A DNA stretch of 64,000 bases from Clostridiales bacterium (GCA_021201475.1 JAJQEV010000119.1:1-64000); one strand, 5' to 3'. Shown: positions 1 through 8,411, numbered from the stretch's first letter. Numbers and translations: made by a program. Notes: generated by a model from the letters alone, not told the origin.

Positions 1-236
1 TTCTCGCGGTGTGGTGGGGGGGGGGGGGGGGGGCCCAGGATGCCCAGGATGGCCTTAGCGATGGTGGTCTTGCCAGCGCCGGTCTCGCCTACCAGCCCCA
101 GGGTCTGGCCTCTCCCCAGGGTGAAGGAAACACCGTTGACCGCCTTGGTGTCCACCTTGGACACGGTGTAGTATACGGTCAGGTCTTTGACCTCCAGGAA
201 GTGCTCCTGGTTCTTAATTTCAACCTTATTTTCCAT
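1..236 (-). CDS. Peptide-type ABC importer ATP-binding subunit (partial)
   Basis: This is the first 68 or so codons of an ABC ATPase of the oligopeptide/dipeptide importer family (OppD/DppD/OppF type). It would power import of the ligand caught by the lipoprotein encoded at 2280-3959. The Walker A motif GETGAGKT is at residues 50-57, after a typical start (FLEVKDLTVYYT). The ATG at 236 has a GAGGTG ribosome binding site just upstream and lies 14 bp after the permease stop, so it is the fourth gene of the binding protein-permease-permease-ATPase operon. The reading frame runs into an 18-base G run at 16-33 and then meaningless sequence, so the end is truncated and probably corrupted. Family is sure, substrate is not. 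Confidence 0.85.
   Translation of the reverse strand, partial: MENKVEIKNQEHFLEVKDLTVYYTVSKVDTKAVNGVSFTLGRGQTLGLVGETGAGKTTIAKAILGILGPPPPPPPHRE
16..33. other. 18-base poly-G run, probable contig-end artefact
   Basis: An uninterrupted run of 18 G lies 15 bases from the window edge, inside a conserved ABC ATPase gene just after Walker A. On the coding strand it would give a proline run that the family does not have. Poly-G at a contig end is a familiar sequencing and assembly error; a real homopolymer is less likely. Confidence 0.7.
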
Positions 237-250
237 TTCTCACACCTCGG

Positions 251-1135
251 TCACTTCTTCAGTCTGGGGTCCATTGCATCCCGCAGGCCGTCGCCCATCA
301 GGCAGGTGGCCAGGCTCAGCAGGCCGATGGCCAGGCCGGGGAAAATCAGCAGATGGGGATACATGGTGAAGTAGTCCTTGCCCTCGTTCAGCAGCGCGCC
401 CCACTCAGGGATGGGCGCTTTGATGCCCAGGCCCAGGAAGCTCAGGCTGGCCGCCTGCATGATGGTGCCGCCAATGCCCATGGTGCAGCCCACCAGAATG
501 GGGCCAAAGGTGTTGGGCAGAATGTGACGGAAGATGATGCGGGGGCTGGAGCAGTTGATGGAGCCGGCAGCCTCAATGTAGTCATTATTGCGCACCTGGA
601 GAATCAGGCTGCGCATCATACGGGCGTTGCCCGCGATGCCGCCGATGGACAGGGCAATGATGGTGTTGACCACGCCGACGCCCAGCACGGTGGAAATCAC
701 CATGGACAGCAGGATGCCGGGGATGGCCTGAAAGATGTCGCAGATACGCATGACCACGTTATCCGCCACCTGACCGAAGAAGCCTGCGATAGCGCCCAGC
801 ACCATGCCGATGGCCGTGCCCAGGAGGGTGGCCACCACGCCCATAAAGATGGAGTACCGTCCGCCATAGAGAATGCGGCTGAACAAATCCCGGCCGAACT
901 TGTCTGTACCGAAGAAGTGATCCAGGGAACACCCCGCCAGGATGTCGACCGTCATTTCATCATAGGAATACTTGCAGATGTAGGGCGCCAGAATGGCCAG
1001 CACCACGAAGATGACGAAGATTGCCGTACCAATCATTGCCAGCGGGCTCTTGGTGAAGCGCTTCAGCACCTCTTTGGTCTGGCTGTTCCGCTTGGCCTTG
1101 GGGGCCGCAGCTGCGGCTGTTGCAGTTTTTGTCAT
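251..1135 (-). CDS. Peptide-type ABC importer permease (DppC/OppC family)
   Basis: This is a 294-residue inner-membrane permease, the second of the pair that forms the channel of a family-5 ABC importer. An alanine-rich, basic N-terminus leads to a first membrane segment at about residues 35-55 (MIGTAIFVIFVVLAILAPYI), then five further hydrophobic segments. The EAA loop that docks with the ATPase is visible as EAAGSINCSSPRIIFRHILPN at about residues 190-210. It starts 14 bp downstream of the first permease gene and is followed by the ATPase gene, so the three are co-transcribed. Length and topology are normal for DppC/OppC. The substrate cannot be read from the permease. Confidence 0.9.
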   Translation of the reverse strand: MTKTATAAAAAPKAKRNSQTKEVLKRFTKSPLAMIGTAIFVIFVVLAILAPYICKYSYDEMTVDILAGCSLDHFFGTDKFGRDLFSRILYGGRYSIFMGVVATLLGTAIGMVLGAIAGFFGQVADNVVMRICDIFQAIPGILLSMVISTVLGVGVVNTIIALSIGGIAGNARMMRSLILQVRNNDYIEAAGSINCSSPRIIFRHILPNTFGPILVGCTMGIGGTIMQAASLSFLGLGIKAPIPEWGALLNEGKDYFTMYPHLLIFPGLAIGLLSLATCLMGDGLRDAMDPRLKK

Positions 1136-1149
1136 TTTTCTCTCCCCCT

Positions 1150-2085
1150 TTACTTTCCTTCGTACTGAGCCTTAATGCGGGGGTCAACGTATGCGTAAAT
1201 CAGATCCACCGCCAGCATGACGAAGCTGAATGCGATGGCAATCACTACAACGCCGCCCCGAACCGCGGGATAATCCAGGTTCAGGATACCGTTGGACATA
1301 TACAGGCCGATGCCGGGAATCACGAAGATAGACTCGATGACCACCGTGCCGCCCAGAGAGGAGGCAAAGACGGAGCCGAGGGAGGTAATCAGCGGAATCA
1401 GCGCGTTGGGCATAACGTGCTTAAAGGTGACGTTGTGATTGCTGACGCCCTTGGCCCGGGCAGTGGTGACATAGTCCGAATGGATGACCTCCAGCACGTC
1501 CACCCGGCACTGGCGGCCAATGTTGGCAATGCCGATGACGGAGTTGGAGATGATGGGAATCACATAGTGCTTCCAGGTGCCTACGCCGTAGGCAGGCAGG
1601 ATGCCCAGCCCCACGGACAGCCAGTTGACCAGCATCAGCGCCAGCCAGAAGCCGGGGAGGGACAGACCCACCATGGAAATCAGCGTGGCCGTATTATCCT
1701 GCCACTTGCCCTGATTGGTAGCGGCTACAATACCCAGAGGGATACCCACCGCAGTGGTGACGATCAGGGAGCAGGCGGCGATAATCAGCGTCCGGGGGAA
1801 CCGCTCGGCGATTTCCGTGGCTACCGCGATTTTGGACTGATAGGAGTTGCCCAGGTCAAAATGCAGGAAGGTGTCGGACAGGAAGGTGCCCAGCTGGGTC
1901 AGATAGGGCTGATCCAGGCCCATGCTGACATACAGCTCCTGAATCGACTCCTCGGAGGCGTTGCTGCCCAGGATGATTTGCGCCGGGTTGCCGGGAATAA
2001 AGTACATGATCGAGAAGATCACGATGGCCACGCCGAGGACCACAAAAATCATCATGACCAGTCGTTTTAAAATGTATCTCCACAT
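1150..2085 (-). CDS. Peptide-type ABC importer permease (DppB/OppB family)
   Basis: This is a 311-residue permease with a membrane segment immediately at the N-terminus (LVMMIFVVLGVAIVIFSIMYF) and the usual OppB/DppB arrangement of six segments. The family's early PGNPA motif is present at residues 31-35 and the EAA-type loop reads ARAKGVSNHNVTFKHVMPNA. It pairs with the next gene to form the translocation channel of the importer. It is separated from the upstream binding-protein gene by 194 bp containing a long inverted repeat, whereas the downstream permease follows within 14 bp. That spacing suggests the binding protein may be made in excess over the membrane parts. Confidence 0.9.
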   Translation of the reverse strand: MWRYILKRLVMMIFVVLGVAIVIFSIMYFIPGNPAQIILGSNASEESIQELYVSMGLDQPYLTQLGTFLSDTFLHFDLGNSYQSKIAVATEIAERFPRTLIIAACSLIVTTAVGIPLGIVAATNQGKWQDNTATLISMVGLSLPGFWLALMLVNWLSVGLGILPAYGVGTWKHYVIPIISNSVIGIANIGRQCRVDVLEVIHSDYVTTARAKGVSNHNVTFKHVMPNALIPLITSLGSVFASSLGGTVVIESIFVIPGIGLYMSNGILNLDYPAVRGGVVVIAIAFSFVMLAVDLIYAYVDPRIKAQYEGK

Positions 2086-2144
2086 AATAAATAATTCACC
2101 CGTTTTCCTTTATGGAGTAATATGAATGGATACTTTTAAAAGTG

Positions 2145-2243
2145 GGGGCTGCCCTCCCCCGGAGCGGTTGACTCAATCGCAGCGGACGCCTGCTTGCGTG
2201 ATGGCGGATAGGGTCATCGCTTCCGGGCGGACTGGGCAGCCCC
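2145..2243. repeat. Intercistronic inverted repeat between binding protein and permease genes
   Basis: GGGGCTGCCC at 2145-2154 is matched by its complement GGGCAGCCCC at 2234-2243, closing an approximately 99-base stem-loop region with further GC-rich pairing inside. There is no T run, so it is probably not a terminator. In binding-protein transport operons such structures can stabilise the upstream message. It fills most of the 194-bp gap between the two genes. Confidence 0.5.
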
Positions 2244-2279
2244 GGATGCTATTGGGAATAGGGTAGGGAAGGATTGAGA

Positions 2280-3959
2280 TTACTCAGCCACGCCGATATA
2301 GGTGAATGCCTGAGGAATGACTGCGCCCTCGCCGCTGTAGACGATTTCGGAAATCAGGGTGCTGTCATAGACGTTGTAGTTGATCTGAACCACGCCGGGA
2401 ATCACATAGGCCTGCTCGGTCAGATACTGCTGGAAGGCGTTGACGCTCTCCTGGGTGTGGTTGTCCACGAAGATGCAGGCTTCCAGAAGCTCCTGGAGGG
2501 TCTCGTCAGTGGAGAAGATCTCGTTGGCGCTGCCGTCCCGGGTGTCAAAGGCGTTCTGATAGATGGCGGCGCAGCAGTTGGTGGAGGACAGCTCAGAGAT
2601 GATCAGATCCCAGGCGGAAGAGTCACCCTTGTTGGTCAGCCAGTTGCCGAAGGTCTGAGCCTGCACATCCACGTCGATGCCGATTTGGGCCAGCTCGTTC
2701 TGAATGATTTCAGCGATGTCGTTATTGATGCCGCCGTCAATCAGCAGCAGGGTGATGGTGGTGCCGTCGGGATAGGCAGACTGGGCCAGATACTCCTTAG
2801 CAGCCTCGACGGAGCGCTCGGGCAGATAGGACTTCCAGGCCTCCTCGTCATAGTCGGAGTTGGAGGGAGCGCCCAGGCCGTAAACCGCCTGGTTGGAGCC
2901 GCCGTTCACCACGGAGGCGATGTACTCGTTGTCAATGGCGCACATAATGGCCTGACGGAGATAGTAGTCGCTGGTCTTAGCATCCTCGCTGACGTTCACC
3001 AGGATGGACTTGGGGGCGTAATCAGCCTGCTCCAGCACACTGTAGCTGTCAGAGTAGGCGCCGCCCTCCTGGAAGCTGGAGGCGTCGGTGGCGGCCAGAT
3101 CCTCGGTCATATCAATCTCGCCGGTCTGGAGTGCCATGGAGATCTGAGAGGTCTCGGAGATGGTCTGAATCTCCAGGACATCCACATTCTGCTTCTGGGT
3201 GTCGAACTTGATCTGATCGTCGGTAGCCCAATAGTTCTCGTTGACCTCCAGGGTCATGGTGACGCCGCTGGTCCAGCTGGTGACCACATAGGGCCCGGTG
3301 CCCACAGGGCTAGAAGCCATGCCGTCGCCGGAGGCTTCATAGGCTTCCTGGCTGACGATGTTGACCAGGCTCATCATCTGCTCAAACGCGCCGGTGACAG
3401 GGGTATCGGCCCAGGTGAACTGGACAGTATAGTCGTCCACAGCGGTGACTTCTGCGATAACGTCGGTCTGGGAGATTTCGCCCTCGGTGCGGACGGTCTC
3501 AAAGCTGAACACCACGTCGCTGGCGGTGATATGGTTGCCCTCGGAGTCGTAGATGTTGTCGTACAGAGTGACCACATAGGTCAGCTCGTCAGTCTGTTCC
3601 CAACTCTCCATCAGCAGGCCCTCGAAGTCGCTGCCATAGTCATGATAGCGGCCCAGGGTCTCAAAGACGGCGGCGGTGTAGGTCTTGGGGTTCAGGAAGG
3701 GGGTCAGGCTGGAATAGGCCTGGGTGCTGGCGTAAACCACCTTGTCCGCCCGGCCGTTGCCGTCGGCGTCGTTGTTCACGTCGGAAGTGGATGCGCTGCC
3801 GTCATCGGTGGAGGCACCCTCGCTGGACGAGGCGCTGCCGTCATCGGAGCCGGTGTCGCTGGTGCTGCCGCCGGAGCTGGAGCCGCCGCAGGCCACCAGG
3901 GAGCATACCATTGCCAGAGCCAGGAGCAGCGTCAGGAATCGTTTTGTTGCGTTTTTCAT
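2280..3959 (-). CDS. Family-5 extracellular solute-binding lipoprotein
   Basis: This is a 559-residue substrate-binding lipoprotein of the peptide/nickel importer type (SBP family 5). It has a lipoprotein signal peptide with Cys24 as the lipidation site (SLVACGG), a Ser/Gly/Asp-rich linker to about residue 70, then the family fold including the early YNVY-type and VTLYDNIYDSEGNHITASDVVF segments. It captures ligand outside the membrane and hands it to the permeases encoded downstream. Family-5 proteins bind oligopeptides but also oligosaccharides, so the nearby glycosidases and the shared operator make a glycoside or muropeptide ligand possible. The promoter and palindromic operator are at 4051-4102. 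Confidence 0.9.
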   Translation of the reverse strand: MKNATKRFLTLLLALAMVCSLVACGGSSSGGSTSDTGSDDGSASSSEGASTDDGSASTSDVNNDADGNGRADKVVYASTQAYSSLTPFLNPKTYTAAVFETLGRYHDYGSDFEGLLMESWEQTDELTYVVTLYDNIYDSEGNHITASDVVFSFETVRTEGEISQTDVIAEVTAVDDYTVQFTWADTPVTGAFEQMMSLVNIVSQEAYEASGDGMASSPVGTGPYVVTSWTSGVTMTLEVNENYWATDDQIKFDTQKQNVDVLEIQTISETSQISMALQTGEIDMTEDLAATDASSFQEGGAYSDSYSVLEQADYAPKSILVNVSEDAKTSDYYLRQAIMCAIDNEYIASVVNGGSNQAVYGLGAPSNSDYDEEAWKSYLPERSVEAAKEYLAQSAYPDGTTITLLLIDGGINNDIAEIIQNELAQIGIDVDVQAQTFGNWLTNKGDSSAWDLIISELSSTNCCAAIYQNAFDTRDGSANEIFSTDETLQELLEACIFVDNHTQESVNAFQQYLTEQAYVIPGVVQINYNVYDSTLISEIVYSGEGAVIPQAFTYIGVAE

Positions 3960-4050
3960 TTTTGTCCTCCTTTAAGAAATGGAACGTGTGAGGCGTTCTC
4001 TCCCGCCCATGCCGCGGAAAGGAACTGCACTCGTGATTTAGACTATGAAT

Positions 4051-4064
4051 TAAATCACGATTTA
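4051..4064. promoter_or_regulatory. Palindromic operator TAAATCACGATTTA (site 1)
   Basis: TAAATC and GATTTA form 6-bp arms around a 2-bp centre. The site lies 9 bp downstream of the -10 box of the importer operon, where a bound repressor would block RNA polymerase. An additional half-like copy (TCGTGATTTA) sits at 4031-4040. Two more full copies occur at 7380-7393 and 10375-10388 in the same position relative to their promoters. Confidence 0.75.
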
Positions 4065-4073
4065 CTAATTGAG

Positions 4074-4102
4074 AGTATAGCCGCTGCCGATTCAAAAATC
4101 AA
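4074..4102 (-). promoter_or_regulatory. Promoter of the ABC importer operon
   Basis: Read on the minus strand, TTGATT (4097-4102) and TATACT (4074-4079) are separated by 17 bp, a good sigma-A match. The operator at 4051-4064 lies just downstream, and the lipoprotein start is about 100 bp further on. Confidence 0.7.
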
Positions 4103-4257
4103 TTAGCAGAATAGACAAACATACTTTTTGTTTTTTGTGCAAAAAGCACATTCGCCTTCCTGTAACGGCTTGTTTTCGGGAAACAGAGCCTGCTGTGCGC
4201 CTGAATCGGCACGCAGCGGCCCCGTTTTCCTTCCCTTTCACCCGAACTGTGGCGGCC

Positions 4258-4842
4258 TCAGCACGGGCTGCCAGGTTCCCCGTTTTCGTTATGATAGGTG
4301 TCCAGCAGCAGACTGCGGTACACCTGCCAGACGGCGACGGACAGGGCGATGCTGGCGAGGATACCCAGGGCCATGCCTCCATCCAGCAGCGTCGCCGTCC
4401 CATTGACCAGAGTGTTGACAACGCCGCACAGCAGAGACAGCCCCAGCAGCCCTGCCCGGAGCACGGCACCGTATCGGATGGACTGGTCGATTTCCCTGCT
4501 GTCCATCTCCTTGGCGTAGGCTTTGGACAGCAGGAAGCGCACGACCCCGGACAGCTCCAAAATCCACGGGACGACGGACAGGACGCCAAACCCGTTGGCC
4601 AGCTGACAGTGGTTCAGGGGCGTATCCACCCTGGCGCAGATCAGATACAGGCAGACGCCGGCCAACTCTGCCAGGGCGAAGAACCACTTAACGGTTTTCA
4701 GCGTCCACTTCTCGCTGCGCCAGGCGGTCCAAAGACCCACATACTGGTAGACGATGCGGTAGCCCTTCCGGGTGTTGGCCACCTGGCGCACAGGCTGATT
4801 GTCCTCAAAATAGCGTTCCCGATAGGATTTTCGTTTCACCAT
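4258..4842 (-). CDS. Hypothetical membrane protein downstream of MATE exporter
   Basis: I do not recognise a family. It encodes 194 residues: a basic N-terminus (MVKRKSYRERYFEDNQPVRQV), then about four hydrophobic segments (for example WFFALAELAGVCLYLIC, VLSVVPWILELSGVVRFLL, LGLSLLCGVVNTLV, MALGILASIALSVAVW) and a short polar tail. The ATG at 4842 is chosen because GGAGG lies directly before it; an upstream in-frame ATG overlaps the exporter gene and has no such site. It begins 10 bp after the MATE stop codon, so it is probably translated from the same message and may work with that exporter. No catalytic motif is visible. Confidence 0.7.
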   Translation of the reverse strand: MVKRKSYRERYFEDNQPVRQVANTRKGYRIVYQYVGLWTAWRSEKWTLKTVKWFFALAELAGVCLYLICARVDTPLNHCQLANGFGVLSVVPWILELSGVVRFLLSKAYAKEMDSREIDQSIRYGAVLRAGLLGLSLLCGVVNTLVNGTATLLDGGMALGILASIALSVAVWQVYRSLLLDTYHNENGEPGSPC

Positions 4843-4852
4843 GACTCCTCCG

Positions 4853-6250
4853 TTATGACAGCAAGGCCCTCTTCTTCCAGCGGCCGGAGTAGAAGTAGAC
4901 GATGCACACCAGCGCCGGCAACACACGGGAAAGTCCGGTGCCCCAGAAATAACCCAGCGCAGTCATGAACCAGTCCGTCTCCGCCGTGACCTGGAAGATG
5001 ACGTTCACAAACAGCAGGCTCAGGCCGATTTTGCAGACGACACCGTCCAGAATACCGATGATAAAGTTCAGCGTGGCGTTGCCCGAGCCGATCACCATGG
5101 ACTGATAGGAGCTGGTGATGGACGAGACGATGATATGCACGCACAGCATTTGGATATAGTACACGCCGAAGGCCTTCACGTCCGCGTCCGTAGTGAAGAT
5201 ACCGAACACTTGCTGCGGGAAGAGGGAGATCAGCAGGCTGATGCAGACGGCGAAGCATATACTGAACAGCAGCGCGGAGTGAACCGTTTTTTTTGCCCGA
5301 TTCTGCTTCTTGGCCCCCAGGTTTTGGCCCACCATGGCGGCGCTGGCTTGGGACATGCTGGAGCTGAAAATCTCCAGGAACTTTTGCAGCTTGTTGCCGA
5401 TGCCGTTTGTGCCGGAGGCGATGGAGCCGCAGGCGTTCACGTTGGCGTTGACCCAGAGCATGGAGGCCCGCACCAGCACGGAGCGGAGGGCCTGGGGCAG
5501 GCCCAGCTTCAGCAGCACCTTGGCGTGGTGGGGGTCGCACTTGAAGTAGGACAGCTTCAGCTCGAACTCAAAGGTCTCCTTGTGCTTATACATATACACA
5601 AAGGAGGCAGAGAACGCCGCCACCTGGGAGAACACCGTAGCCAGCGCCGTACCGGCGGCGCTGAGTTGGAACACGGCCACCAGCATAATATCCAGGAAGA
5701 TATTCACCACAGCCGCAATGATGATGAACACCAGGGGGCGCTGGCTCTCGCCCATGCCCCGCAGCACGCCGCACACCGCGTTGTAGCCATAAATAAAGGG
5801 CAGGCCCACAGCGGTGATGATCATGTAATTCCGCGCCTCACTGAGGGACTCCTCCGGGCAGTTCAGCAGGTTCAGGATGGGGTTTGTCAGGGCGATGGTC
5901 AGCACCATGAATCCCAGCGCCGCGCACAGCATCAGGGTGATGAACGTGCCGATGGCCCGCTTTTGCTCCTCATATTTTCTGGCCCCGGCCAGCTGGGCCA
6001 CATAAATCTGCCCGGCAGCCGCGAACGCCGTCGCCACCGGCATCAGGAAGTCCGCGATTTCACCGCCTGTATTCACGCCGACAGTGCCCACATTGCCCAC
6101 GAATTGCCCGATCACCATCAGGTCAACCATGGAGTACAGCTGCTGAATCACGTCTGTAATGACAATCGGCAGCGCGAACGACAACAGGGACGGCATGATT
6201 GGCCCGCTGGTCAGGTCGCGCCCGACCTTCTTCCCTACTGCGTTAGCCAT
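4853..6250 (-). CDS. MATE family efflux transporter
   Basis: This is a 465-residue multidrug and toxin extrusion antiporter with 12 predicted membrane segments, exporting organic compounds in exchange for cations. The N-terminus carries the family signature (DLTSGPIMPSLLSFALPIVITDVIQQLYSMVDLMVIG), and the second half repeats the fold (LLKLGLPQALRSVLVRASMLWVN). The first ATG is used. It follows the oxidoreductase gene by 37 bp on the same strand, so it likely belongs to the transcript started at 7404-7432 and hence to the palindrome-controlled set. The substrate may be a metabolite related to that pathway; this is inference. Confidence 0.9.
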   Translation of the reverse strand: MANAVGKKVGRDLTSGPIMPSLLSFALPIVITDVIQQLYSMVDLMVIGQFVGNVGTVGVNTGGEIADFLMPVATAFAAAGQIYVAQLAGARKYEEQKRAIGTFITLMLCAALGFMVLTIALTNPILNLLNCPEESLSEARNYMIITAVGLPFIYGYNAVCGVLRGMGESQRPLVFIIIAAVVNIFLDIMLVAVFQLSAAGTALATVFSQVAAFSASFVYMYKHKETFEFELKLSYFKCDPHHAKVLLKLGLPQALRSVLVRASMLWVNANVNACGSIASGTNGIGNKLQKFLEIFSSSMSQASAAMVGQNLGAKKQNRAKKTVHSALLFSICFAVCISLLISLFPQQVFGIFTTDADVKAFGVYYIQMLCVHIIVSSITSSYQSMVIGSGNATLNFIIGILDGVVCKIGLSLLFVNVIFQVTAETDWFMTALGYFWGTGLSRVLPALVCIVYFYSGRWKKRALLS

Positions 6251-6287
6251 AGCTTAGCAACCTTCTTTCTATTCGTCATTCCGTGCA

Positions 6288-7295
6288 TCATTCAAAGGGG
6301 AATACGACGTTGGCCTGCCTGCGCAGCTCGGTCATCACATGGGCGATGGCCAGCGTCTGGGCATGGGTGGCCTCGGGGCACTCCGTGCGGCCCTCCCGCA
6401 GCGCCCGCTCGAAAGCCAGGAACTCGTATTCGTAACCGGCGATGAAGGGCACTTCGGTGCCGTGAATCATGGGAGGCACGGCGATTTGCTTCACCACGTT
6501 GCCCTCCAAATCCTGCACGCGGATGTCCTGGGGGTTGGAGATGCTGTCAAACCAGATGGAACCCTTGGTGCCGTTGATTTGCCCGTACTCCATGCCCTCC
6601 TCGTGGGGCGTGTCGATGGTGCTTCTGCAATGGACGGTTCTGCCGTCCTTGTAGGTGATGGTGTAGTCGTCCCGGCTGTCCACGCCGGTGTCCAGATGCT
6701 CAAAGGTGCCCTCGATGGAGGCGATGTCCAGGCCGAAGTGGTCGGTCATCCGGCCCAGCATATAGGGGCCCATATCCAGCAGAGCGCCGCCGCCCAAATC
6801 CAGCCGCTTGACCCGCTCCAGAAACAGGACGTAGGACAGGGAGACGAACTCCGCGCCTGTGACCTGGCCGATGCTGCCGGAGGCGATTTCCTCGTCGATA
6901 AGCTGGCGGGAGGGCAGGAAGGACGGCCACAGCGCCTCGGAGAGGAACACGCCCTTCTCCTCTGCCAGGGCCACCATTTCCTTTGCCTGCTGCTCGTTGA
7001 CGGCGAAGGGCTTCTCGCAGACCACGTTCTTGCCGTAGTTCAGCGCCTTCAGGCAGACCTCATAGTGGAACGAATTGGGGACGGCGATGTAGACCAGGTC
7101 GATGGCCGGGTCCTGCATCAGGGCGTCATAGCTCTCGTACACCTTTTTCCAGCCCCACTTGTCGGCAAAGGGCTGACATTCCGCCGCGAAGGCGGAGGCT
7201 ACGCCGTATTTGACGATGGTTTCGCTGTTTAATTGATTTAAAATATCAGAAATCCAGGACGCAATGGTACCGCATCCGCACACACCGATATTCAT
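6288..7295 (-). CDS. Gfo/Idh/MocA family oxidoreductase
   Basis: This is a 335-residue NAD(P)-dependent oxidoreductase that probably acts on a sugar, polyol or related ring compound in the cytosol. The Rossmann motif GVCGCGTIA is at residues 4-12 and the family's EKPFAVN segment, carrying the catalytic lysine, follows near residue 95. The C-terminal half matches the alpha/beta domain of the family. The ATG at 7295 has AGGAAAGGAG upstream; a longer in-frame version would begin before the operator and is rejected. It heads a unit with a MATE exporter and a small membrane protein, under the promoter and palindrome at 7380-7432. Confidence 0.88.
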   Translation of the reverse strand: MNIGVCGCGTIASWISDILNQLNSETIVKYGVASAFAAECQPFADKWGWKKVYESYDALMQDPAIDLVYIAVPNSFHYEVCLKALNYGKNVVCEKPFAVNEQQAKEMVALAEEKGVFLSEALWPSFLPSRQLIDEEIASGSIGQVTGAEFVSLSYVLFLERVKRLDLGGGALLDMGPYMLGRMTDHFGLDIASIEGTFEHLDTGVDSRDDYTITYKDGRTVHCRSTIDTPHEEGMEYGQINGTKGSIWFDSISNPQDIRVQDLEGNVVKQIAVPPMIHGTEVPFIAGYEYEFLAFERALREGRTECPEATHAQTLAIAHVMTELRRQANVVFPFE

Positions 7296-7379
7296 GTTTG
7301 CTCCTTTCCTGTTCCGGCAGCCGGGCAGGGGCATGGTCTGCCGCAGGCCGAAACGTAGTGCCTTTTTAGAATGTTGTGT

Positions 7380-7393
7380 TAAATCGTGATTTA
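7380..7393. promoter_or_regulatory. Palindromic operator TAAATCGTGATTTA (site 2)
   Basis: This is the same palindrome as site 1 read from the other strand, lying 10 bp downstream of the -10 box of the oxidoreductase/MATE operon and about 85 bp before the start codon. Confidence 0.75.
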
Positions 7394-7403
7394 ATTCAAG
7401 TAA

Positions 7404-7432
7404 ACAGTACACCCCGTTTTTACTTTTGTCAA
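7404..7432 (-). promoter_or_regulatory. Promoter of the oxidoreductase-MATE operon
   Basis: On the minus strand, TTGACA (7427-7432) is followed after 17 bp by TACTGT (7404-7409). The -35 is perfect and the -10 is weaker. The palindromic operator follows at once. Confidence 0.7.
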
Positions 7433-7509
7433 GACTCTTTTTTTCTGTTTTTCATTTTTGGGCAATTCTGACAAGGAATTTTGTAGAAAACGCCAAACGC
7501 CGGAAAAGG

Positions 7510-7540
7510 CGCGGGGCCAGCCCTTTGGGCTGACCCCGCG
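7510..7540 (-). terminator. Terminator downstream of the TetR gene
   Basis: Arms of 14 bp (7510-7523 and 7527-7540, one mismatch) close on a 3-base loop. On the minus strand the hairpin is followed by CCTTTTCC, giving a short T run. Confidence 0.6.
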
Positions 7541-7569
7541 TTTGAAGAATCACACAAGGCAGGATAGGT

Positions 7570-8283
7570 TCAGGTGTCCTGCGGCGTATTGATAGGGTGA
7601 ATAGTGATGCTGCCGGGAAACTGCTCCCGCTCCGTCAGCAACATGTGCAGGTGATCCGTAGCCCGGTACTGCTCGGAGCAATAGGAGTACAGCATATTGA
7701 AAATCAGATGTTCCAGCGTCTCATGGAGGGGCTCGGCGTCCTCCTTGGAATAGCAGCTCCACCACACCACGGTGCCCTTTTCCACGATTTCAATGTCCTT
7801 GGCCAGCAGCACCTCCGGCGGACGATTGTATGGCTTTTCACGGCTTGGGTCCAGCATACCCCGCTGCTTGGCATCGTTGATGATGGGGATGACCTCCTGG
7901 TTATAGGTCTCGGCAAACAAATCCTGGGGGCAGTTCTGGTAGAGGTACTTGGTCAAATCCTTTCCCATCATCTCGCAGAACTGCCCGTACACGATGGTAT
8001 GCCACAGGATGCACTCGATATAGTCCGCCGGGTTGACCCAGTCCGGGATGGGGTTCTCCCGCCGGGCCACCTGGTACAGGTTCCCGGTGTAGATAAACAG
8101 CAGATTCTCCTTGCTCGTAAAATGATGGTAGAAGGAGCCATAGGCCACGCCGGCCTCTTCGCAGAGATTGCGTACCGTCAGATATTTAAAATCATATTGA
8201 GAGAGCATTTTCTCCGTTGTCGTGAGGATTTTTTGTTTCGTTTCCTCTGATTTGATTTCGTGGGGCAGCTTTTGCCTGATCAT
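7570..8283 (-). CDS. TetR family transcriptional regulator
   Basis: This is a 237-residue one-component regulator. The N-terminal helix-turn-helix is clear at residues 35-57 (LTVRNLCEEAGVAYGSFYHHFTSKENLL), and the remaining helical region is the ligand-binding domain, which is not assignable to a subfamily. It lies between three transcription units that share the TAAATC-NN-GATTTA palindrome, and TetR proteins bind such short palindromes as dimers, so it is the best candidate for their repressor. Its own promoter (8383-8411) lacks that palindrome. The gene runs opposite to the GH3 gene, and the two promoters fire across each other. Confidence 0.85.
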   Translation of the reverse strand: MIRQKLPHEIKSEETKQKILTTTEKMLSQYDFKYLTVRNLCEEAGVAYGSFYHHFTSKENLLFIYTGNLYQVARRENPIPDWVNPADYIECILWHTIVYGQFCEMMGKDLTKYLYQNCPQDLFAETYNQEVIPIINDAKQRGMLDPSREKPYNRPPEVLLAKDIEIVEKGTVVWWSCYSKEDAEPLHETLEHLIFNMLYSYCSEQYRATDHLHMLLTEREQFPGSITIHPINTPQDT

Positions 8284-8313
8284 AATTTTGTTCCACAGCC
8301 TTCCAAAAGTATG

Positions 8314-8342
8314 TTGACATATCCTGGCAAACCCAGTATAAT
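8314..8342 (+). promoter_or_regulatory. Promoter of the GH3 gene
   Basis: TTGACA (8314-8319), a 17-bp spacer and TATAAT (8337-8342) make a perfect consensus promoter. The leader to the GH3 start at 8554 would be about 205 bases with no coding frame that I trust. Confidence 0.8.
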
Positions 8343-8382
8343 GGGCTTGAAACGCAGTCTAAAGCCAAGCCTAATTGCTACA

Positions 8383-8411
8383 AGTTTAAACGATAGAATT
8401 GCATCTGTCAA
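8383..8411 (-). promoter_or_regulatory. Promoter of the TetR gene
   Basis: On the minus strand, TTGACA (8406-8411) and TAAACT (8383-8388) are spaced by 17 bp. The predicted start near 8376 lies to the right of the GH3 start near 8349, so the two promoters face each other and their transcripts overlap by about 27 bases. Confidence 0.7.

Noticed and set aside
7380..7393. Resemblance of the palindrome to a Zur box
   Set aside because: A Zur box is longer (TCGTAATNATTACGA core with 9-1-9 layout); here arms are 6 bp with a 2-bp centre, no Zur gene is near and the controlled genes are not zinc genes.
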